Part shown: positions 59,027 to 64,000 of the stretch, piece after piece
Position numbering within the stretch: the first letter of the stretch is position 1
Layout of the letters: each line of letters begins with the position of its first letter
NCBI RefSeq assembly: GCF_963678635.1
Contig: NC_087064.1
Span: 37,023,716-37,087,715 of the forward strand
Source of the DNA: Symsagittifera roscoffensis
Taxonomy: Eukaryota > Xenacoelomorpha > Acoela > Convolutidae
Length of the DNA stretch: 64,000 bases
Direction: 5' to 3'
The notes under the pieces: model-generated
Told to the model about the DNA's origin: nothing
Seen by the model: the letters and a program-made list of their open reading frames with translations, nothing else
Databases searched by the model: none
Position numbers and translations under genes: made by a program

Positions 59027-59838
59027 TCACTTTCGTCAGTGGCTAAGTCAATCAACAACTCACTCAATCTCCCTTCACACTCATCAAGTTTGTCGAGGAC
59101 TTCCCGCATCAATGGTCGGTTGAGACCCACTTTCAAAATGGACTGGGTCCCGTAGCTCTGAACTACTGTCCAGACTTCTTCCATGAACGCCACTCTGTCC
59201 AATTTACATACCGCCCTCTTCTCATGGTCTCGGTGGTGCACTTCCCACTCTTCTTCGGGCAACGTTCCCAAGAAAGCTAATCTGACAGCGCCTTCTATTC
59301 TTCTTCTCCTTGGTGATTCCATGAGGAGTCTTTGTTCGTTATTTTTTGAATTGCCCGGAGAGCTGCTCTCCGGCAAATTCCGTTTCATTTCCGTTAAAGC
59401 CGACAGAGGTTTCAGTGTCGAAGTGCCTTCGTCTGTTGGCTCAGCCACTTCCAATGTATCCGCATTATTCTCAAAGTCACTGAGGAAATTGAAATCCAGG
59501 CTGGATACTCCTCCTGTCGATGCCTTGTCGTCTTCCCTATCTGCTTGATCGTTACCTTGTTGCATGGGTTCCTCCGTTCGACGGCTTCCTCCGTGCCCAT
59601 CATCTCCTTCTGATCCATCTTTTTTTGAGCTTGAGGATCCTTGCTTTTCACTCTCGGCCCATTCCGGAAATTTTGGTATGATCAGTATGCCAGCCGATTC
59701 ATCTTCCTCCTCTCCATGGACCACATTGATCTCCTCACAGCCGAAGGGTGCCAGGAAGGTTCTCGTTTGCAGCGTTCCTCCTACCGTCAACTCCGGTTTC
59801 ACACTAGTCAGGATCAAGGAGGCCTCAGGCCCTGCCTC
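58945..59838 (-). pseudogene. Giant element: acidic Ser-rich segment
   Basis: A Ser/Glu/Asp/Gly-rich, probably disordered half (GSSSSKKDGSEGDDGHGG) is followed by a folded-looking half with SPRRRRIEGAVRLAFLGTLP and a DECEGRLSELLIDL helix. It ends at TGA 58,945-58,947, overlapping the next frame by about 80 bases. Confidence 0.55.
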
Positions 59839-60166
59839 TCATCTTCATAGGCGCTAAGTCTAAGCTCGCCCATTCCTTTTCAAATCCTCCAGGCTTGGGA
59901 GTCGCGGCGTTGCTTATTCGCCTTCTCGTTACTTGATCCGTGTAGGCAAATTGTGTGTATTGCAACACGGCGGCATTCCTCCCAACAAAGTATGGATTCA
60001 TCGTTCCCACAATTTTCTCTATCCTCCTTTCATTGGTTTCAAATGCTCTCAGTCTAGGAGTTTGTACTACGGAGACTGCTCCGAGCAACATCCTTCTTAT
60101 CAGAGGGAACTCAGGGATTTCTTCTGGCAGCTTCTCGTAATCACCCCCAATCTTTCGTCTCTTCTC
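59825..60166 (-). pseudogene. Giant element: frame 1 segment, unknown
   Basis: Open for 113 codons in the +1 frame relative to the previous segment; contains YEKLPEEIPEFPLIRRMLLG and a basic VTRRRISNAATPKPGGFE. The sequence continues smoothly in style across the shift. Confidence 0.5.
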
Positions 60167-60209
60167 TCACCTTGTGATATGCTGCAGTGAGACGAGGAAT
60201 TCTGGTCAT

Positions 60210-61001
60210 TTAACCATTCGTCTTATCATAGGGTCTTAGATTCCAGAGCTTCAGAAACACCTCGATGTGCCCTCTCTCTACTTCTCCCATGCGATCACGG
60301 AAGATATCTGATATCTTCGCAAACAAAAGATCTTCGCTCATGAGCTCCCGCAACACGTGCTGCTCACACAAGTTCAGCGCACTACCGTCCACTGCTGATA
60401 TGAGGTTCAGGTGCAGCACCGGCCTCCTGTATGCTTCCACCTTGACATCAGGGCACGTAAACGTGACTGCTGGCCCATAAATCACTGTCACAAACTCTGT
60501 GGCTCCCCTGATCAACGCTAAGGGATCGGTCCTCATAGCCAAGCTTAGTTCAGTTAGTAGGGGCATGCCCCCAACATGTCGTCTCACGTCTTCCTCCCTC
60601 TCAATCGTTTCATCCTCTCCCGTTCCAAAGCGATTTTGCTGCAAGAGATACTGGATGGGAGTGTGTCTCAGATCTCTTATCTTATTCCACGAATCTGTGA
60701 CTTTCTTCACATCAAATTTCTTCACATCCCCTATCATCTGTTCCGGGTAATGTGTCAGTTTCATTAGTCCTCCCAAGTTTCCATGGGTAATCGCAATCAA
60801 TGTTAGAACCCCATCTATCCGCAAGTCCTGGATTCCTTCGGTGAGTAGCATCACCGGTCCCTTCACGAAGCTCTCTGCTCCAAACGTCACGAACAAGGCT
60901 AGTAGTTCAACGATTGATACTTCCACTACTGCTTGGAGGAATTCTTTTATCAAGTATCGAGAGAGTTTTGGATAGACTTTTGCCAAGAAGGACGCGGTCA
61001 T
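60210..61001 (-). pseudogene. Giant element: 263-residue segment, unknown
   Basis: Starts with an ATG at 61,001 and is back in frame 2. Mostly helical-looking, with hydrophobic stretches (EVSIVELLALFVTFG, VLTLIAITHGNLGGL) and an Arg/Glu-rich middle. I do not recognise the family. It ends at TAA, and an ATG follows immediately in the same frame for 22 codons before a TGA. Confidence 0.55.
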
Positions 61002-61011
61002 CTTGTGATCA

Positions 61012-61230
61012 TCACGGGGCCTTGCTCAAAAGCATCCGCCCCAATGCCGCTACTCGAGGATTCAGGTGTAGCCACTGGTTGGCTTCCGGCTTGGTTCTCA
61101 AAACTATTGCCTCCAAGTGAGCACTAGTCTCCTGGGAATTTTTCCTTTTCTCTCTTTCTCTTGCTGCTTCCATCCCTCGGAACCATAAGTCGTTCGACAT
61201 CGCTATGATCACTCGATGGTCAACGCCTAT
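61012..61230 (-). pseudogene. Giant element: short charged segment
   Basis: In frame with the previous segment after one TGA; includes MEAAREREKRKNSQET and RVAALG. Just after a GGGG run (in RVAALG) an alternative frame stays open, which points to an indel in that run. It ends at TGA 61,012-61,014, 11 bases before the next ATG. Confidence 0.5.
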
Positions 61231-62139
61231 TCACGGTTTCAGTTTAAGTTGTCGACTGAAGTTGGACAGTTCCAACCCCAGCACCTCGTCCAGTACCAGC
61301 ATGTGTAGCGCATGGTCCTTGAATCCTCTCAATGCGTTTGAGATATCCGACCACACCGCAGGTAGCTCAGCCCTGAGTGGCCTCAGGTTCTCCATCTCTA
61401 TCATGCAATTTGGGGCCGATATGATTACATCATATTTCCCTTCCGAAAGCAAGGCCACGATCGCATAAATGAATTTCAGTCCATCCGGGAGATGTGCATA
61501 CCCGGGAGATAGCGCCAACACTACTCTCGGTGTCGTCTTGGTGAAGGACTCCTCCTTCGTCGCATCCACCACTTCACCCATTGACTCGAGGATGTCCTTT
61601 ATTGCTGGCCATACGGCATTTTCTGCCGTTGTAGGCTCTCTGAGTCTGCTCAGGAAACCTCTACTGTGTAGATGGTCGTTGATGCCAGCGAACACGATCG
61701 TGGTTGGAATCATCTCCGTCTGTCTTTGTACTCCGATAGCCATTGACACGGATTGCAGTAGGTCCAGATCGACCACTGCCAACATAATGACGTCCGGCCA
61801 AAACAGGGACTTGGAAGTGTGAACGAACTCTGAATTCGCTACTATCATAATCTTGGCCTTCCTCATTTCTGCTTTGTCGTACGCGGCGAAGATGGTCTCA
61901 TCTTTCTTTATCGCTTTCAGTTCGCCGTATCTTTGGGCATCACCTTCCTGATTCACTTGCTTCGGGTACACTCTTTCTTTCACATGACCTGGGGTGAGCT
62001 CAACTGCCTGAACATCTTCACATGTTGTCCAATCGGCGCCCTCGTTACCAGAAATCTTCCAGGTCTCTCTTCTCAATTCCCTTCGTCGTGATTTAGTTTC
62101 ACGTCTTGTAACGGTCGGGCGTTCACTGGTCCCATTGTG
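61231..62139 (-). pseudogene. Giant element: second, degenerate SGNH-like segment
   Basis: About 300 codons in the -1 frame, with no ATG in the first 90, so it cannot easily start on its own. It has the GxND block (FAGINDHLHSRGF) and, about 50 residues before it, VANSEFV at the place where the nucleophile block would be. No Asp-x-x-His block follows. I infer a diverged SGNH fold that has lost catalysis; the family link is tentative. It ends at TGA 61,231-61,233. Confidence 0.55.
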
Positions 62140-62573
62140 TTATTAGAGGGCAATGCCTCTAGGTCAGCAAACCTCAAGGCAGTTGTAGAGCTGAAGTTTA
62201 TGCCAGCCGCTATCAACCAGTTCACTCCTGTTATCGAGTACAATCCGCTGACTGATAACCTTGCTCCGTTCAGCATCCTCATGGAATCCGCTGCAAAGCT
62301 CACCGCCTGAAGGTTCAGTTTCATCAGGTCATCTTTATATATGTGCCATGGAGAAGGTATTGGCCTCGACCACATTAGAGAGCGCCTGTTAAGGCGTCTT
62401 TCCTCTCGACTGGTCCTTGTCGTCTCCGACCTTGTGTCCGATCTAGAGGTGCTGGCTGTCTCTTCCCTCGGGTTGACAGGCCCTATTTTTCTCCTAGGGT
62501 TAATGGTCCTCCTCATTGGCGCCTCTACCAGCCAATCTTGAACGTCTGTTCTTTGACCTGGTTCGCTACAGCT
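62073..62573 (-). pseudogene. Giant element: segment after the TAG
   Basis: In frame with the SGNH segment, after a single TAG. It has an ATG 20 codons later and an Arg/Ser-rich N-terminal part followed by a more hydrophobic region (VNWLIAAGINFSSTTALRF). It ends at TGA 62,073-62,075, where the -1 frame is already open for about 65 bases. Confidence 0.6.
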
Positions 62574-63776
62574 CTACTGTCTATAGTTCGTCACGGCCGG
62601 GACCGTCCCCAAGCGTGTTTCTAGGCTAGGAGGCACAAAGGTGGTAATCAAAGGTTCGTTCAATGCTCCCTCCTCCTTTAGCACTCCTGTGTCAAAGAGT
62701 TCCACTTCCAACTCATCCAATCGCTCTTGGAAGACTCTGTTCAACCAAGCCTTTCCTTCTATGTTATCGAAGTGGATGCCGTCCGTAGTCAGCCTGGCCT
62801 GATCCATAGCTCTCAACTCATGTTCAATGTCCATGAGGATCATCCTTCCGGCATTCCGACTTGCGAGATTCCTTAGGATGTTATTCCATCTGACTACTCC
62901 TTCGTTGTGCCTGCTCCCTGTTGCAGTTAAACCCCTTGCATTCATCGGTACAGTGCAAACGGTCAGTACCGCGCAGTTGAACTTCTGCCAGAGGGTAGTA
63001 AACAAGCACACCCTCATTGATTCCAATAGTGCTTCCTCCTCATCCGAGCTTCTTGAGATGTTATTTGTCCCAACTAGGATCATTACATTAGGGATCCTCC
63101 CTGGGTTCATCAATTCCACCATCCGAAATAACTGGGTTATGGTCGCGCCTCCGAAGGCCATCACCGTGGTGACCCAAGAGGTTCTCAAGTTCGATAGTAC
63201 TCTGACTAAGCTATCTCCCAGTATCAGATGTGATGTCCCTAGCGGTGGTTGTTGCAGTTTCACTGCCGGGTTCCAGGTCGCTCGATTGAAGCAAGCTCTC
63301 GGATCCGCCTCCGGACCTCCCGTGAAGTTATATTTCAACTGATTTTTTTTCCGTACATCTATTACAGGTGACACTTTCTTCACCGGCATCTTTCGTATTT
63401 TCCTCTCTGGGACATTAGAGTTCCCCAATGGTGGCGTTGTGTCGCTAACTCCCTGTCTGATCACGTTTTGGGAGAGTCGTACTCTGCCCGTATCGTCGAT
63501 CGTTCCATAGGGTGCAGTCACCCCGGAAACTGGCGCATTCTTGTTGGCGACTAGTCGTCCAGCTGTCTCTATCAGCTTCCTCACCGTTTGTTCCACGACT
63601 GGGTCACCCAAGGTGTCACTCGGGTCCGGGATCGTCACTCGACCTGTTGTTGTCGGGGGTCTCGTTTCCGTTGTCTGACTCATCTCTCGAGGCGTCAAGA
63701 GCTCCATCGGGGACTGCCCACGAGGAATACTTCTCGCAGGTATCGCTTTTTCCACGGCTGTAGTCAATGCCGCCCG
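62574..63776 (-). pseudogene. Giant element: SGNH/GDSL hydrolase segment
   Basis: About 400 residues with all four SGNH blocks (numbered from 63,767): GDSL with nucleophile Ser186, Gly207 in FGGAT, Asn235 in GTNN, and Asp329 with His332 in DGIHF. SGNH esterase domains are known in ORF1 proteins of some LINE elements. The N-terminal 150 residues are Pro/Thr-rich and basic. The segment ends at TAG 62,574-62,576, but the same frame continues open for another 167 codons. All catalytic residues being present argues that the domain itself has not decayed. Confidence 0.8.
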
Positions 63777-63782
63777 TTACGA

Positions 63783-64000
63783 TCATTCCTTGTAGTCCCG
63801 CCTCAAGCGCTCAATTTCTTCACTCTGATTTTTGTTGCAGTCTTCAAACAATCTCTTCCACATGTCTCTGTCTTCCCCCATAATGAGCATGGTCTTAGTC
63901 ACTTCATCCAGCTCCTTCCTGGTCCTTTCCAGCTCATCCTTCATCCCATCCAGCATGGTTTGATTCGTTTGAACCTTTTGTTCTACTTTCGCCCTCTTTG
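63783..64000 (-). pseudogene. Giant element: coiled-coil segment (partial)
   Basis: 72 codons, cut by the window edge, end at TGA 63,783-63,785. The peptide is highly charged and heptad-like (MKDELERTRKELDEV, then EEIERLRRDYKE), a probable coiled coil for multimerisation. Two codons further a TAA occurs in the same frame before the SGNH segment opens. Confidence 0.65.

Larger units (their letters stand above)
55806..64000 (-). mobile_element. Giant-ORF element, decaying, incomplete at window end
   Basis: At least 8.2 kb of consecutive minus-strand coding frames, noticeably more GC-rich than the surroundings. Frame 2 (codon starts at positions of remainder 2 modulo 3) holds the segments at 64,000-62,073, 61,001-60,141 and 58,592-55,806. 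Frame 0 holds 62,139-61,012 and 59,838-58,945. Frame 1 holds 60,166-59,825 and 59,026-58,601. Within a frame the segments are separated by single stops (TGA, TAA and TAG all occur); between frames they overlap by tens of bases. The simplest reading is one very long ancestral ORF with a dozen or so mutations. A polycistronic or recoded element is the alternative. Confidence 0.7.

Noticed and set aside
56190-64000. Reassigned stop codon as explanation of the in-frame stops
   Set aside because: TAA, TAG and TGA all occur inside the chain and frame changes occur too; PCMTD and Gypsy frames in the same window use ordinary stops.
55806-64000. Bacterial-type operon or contamination
   Set aside because: Several segments have no usable start, and I saw no upstream ribosome-binding sites; SGNH domains fit animal mobile elements, and the scaffold continues into host sequence.

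Overview
The window is metazoan genomic DNA. The genes are split by GT/AG introns, coding is sparse, and an AT-rich background is packed with dispersed repeats. I cannot name the species. The repeat set (Ty3/Gypsy, Penelope-like, tRNA-derived SINE-like and MITE-like families, plus a decayed retroelement C-terminus) fits an invertebrate with a large genome. A run of 200 N (11,996-12,195) marks a scaffold gap.

Left third (1-22 kb): a plus-strand gene I cannot identify runs from about 7.5 to 13.6 kb. I trace six exons, five of which join in consistent phase. Around it lie many copies of a ~540-bp repeat (called R1 here) whose ends carry short stem-loops and the inverted motif GTTCCGAC / GTCGGAAC. 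From 14 to 22 kb there is an open exon-like segment made of a 30-bp minisatellite, simple and tandem repeats, and SINE- and MITE-like copies.

Middle (22-30 kb): a nearly intact Ty3/Gypsy LTR retrotransposon on the minus strand. It has 215/216-bp LTRs that differ by one base, a TACT target duplication, and gag, pro and pol in three successive frames.

Right-centre (30-51 kb): AT-rich repeats, a head-to-tail trimer of R1, and a minus-strand gene of the PCMTD family (protein-L-isoaspartate methyltransferase domain-containing). The PCMTD gene has five traceable exons between 50,692 and 40,753; the last exon or exons were not found. Its first intron holds a decayed C-terminal fragment of a retroelement protein.

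Right (51-64 kb): a 5'-truncated Penelope-like element whose reverse transcriptase carries a PHD-type zinc finger between motifs B and C. Next comes a 700-bp tandem repeat with a hairpin that shows compensatory base changes. The last 8.2 kb is a distinctly more GC-rich run of minus-strand reading frames, one with a complete SGNH/GDSL hydrolase signature. These frames are chained by single in-frame stops and frame changes and run off the window end; they look like a decaying giant-ORF mobile element.
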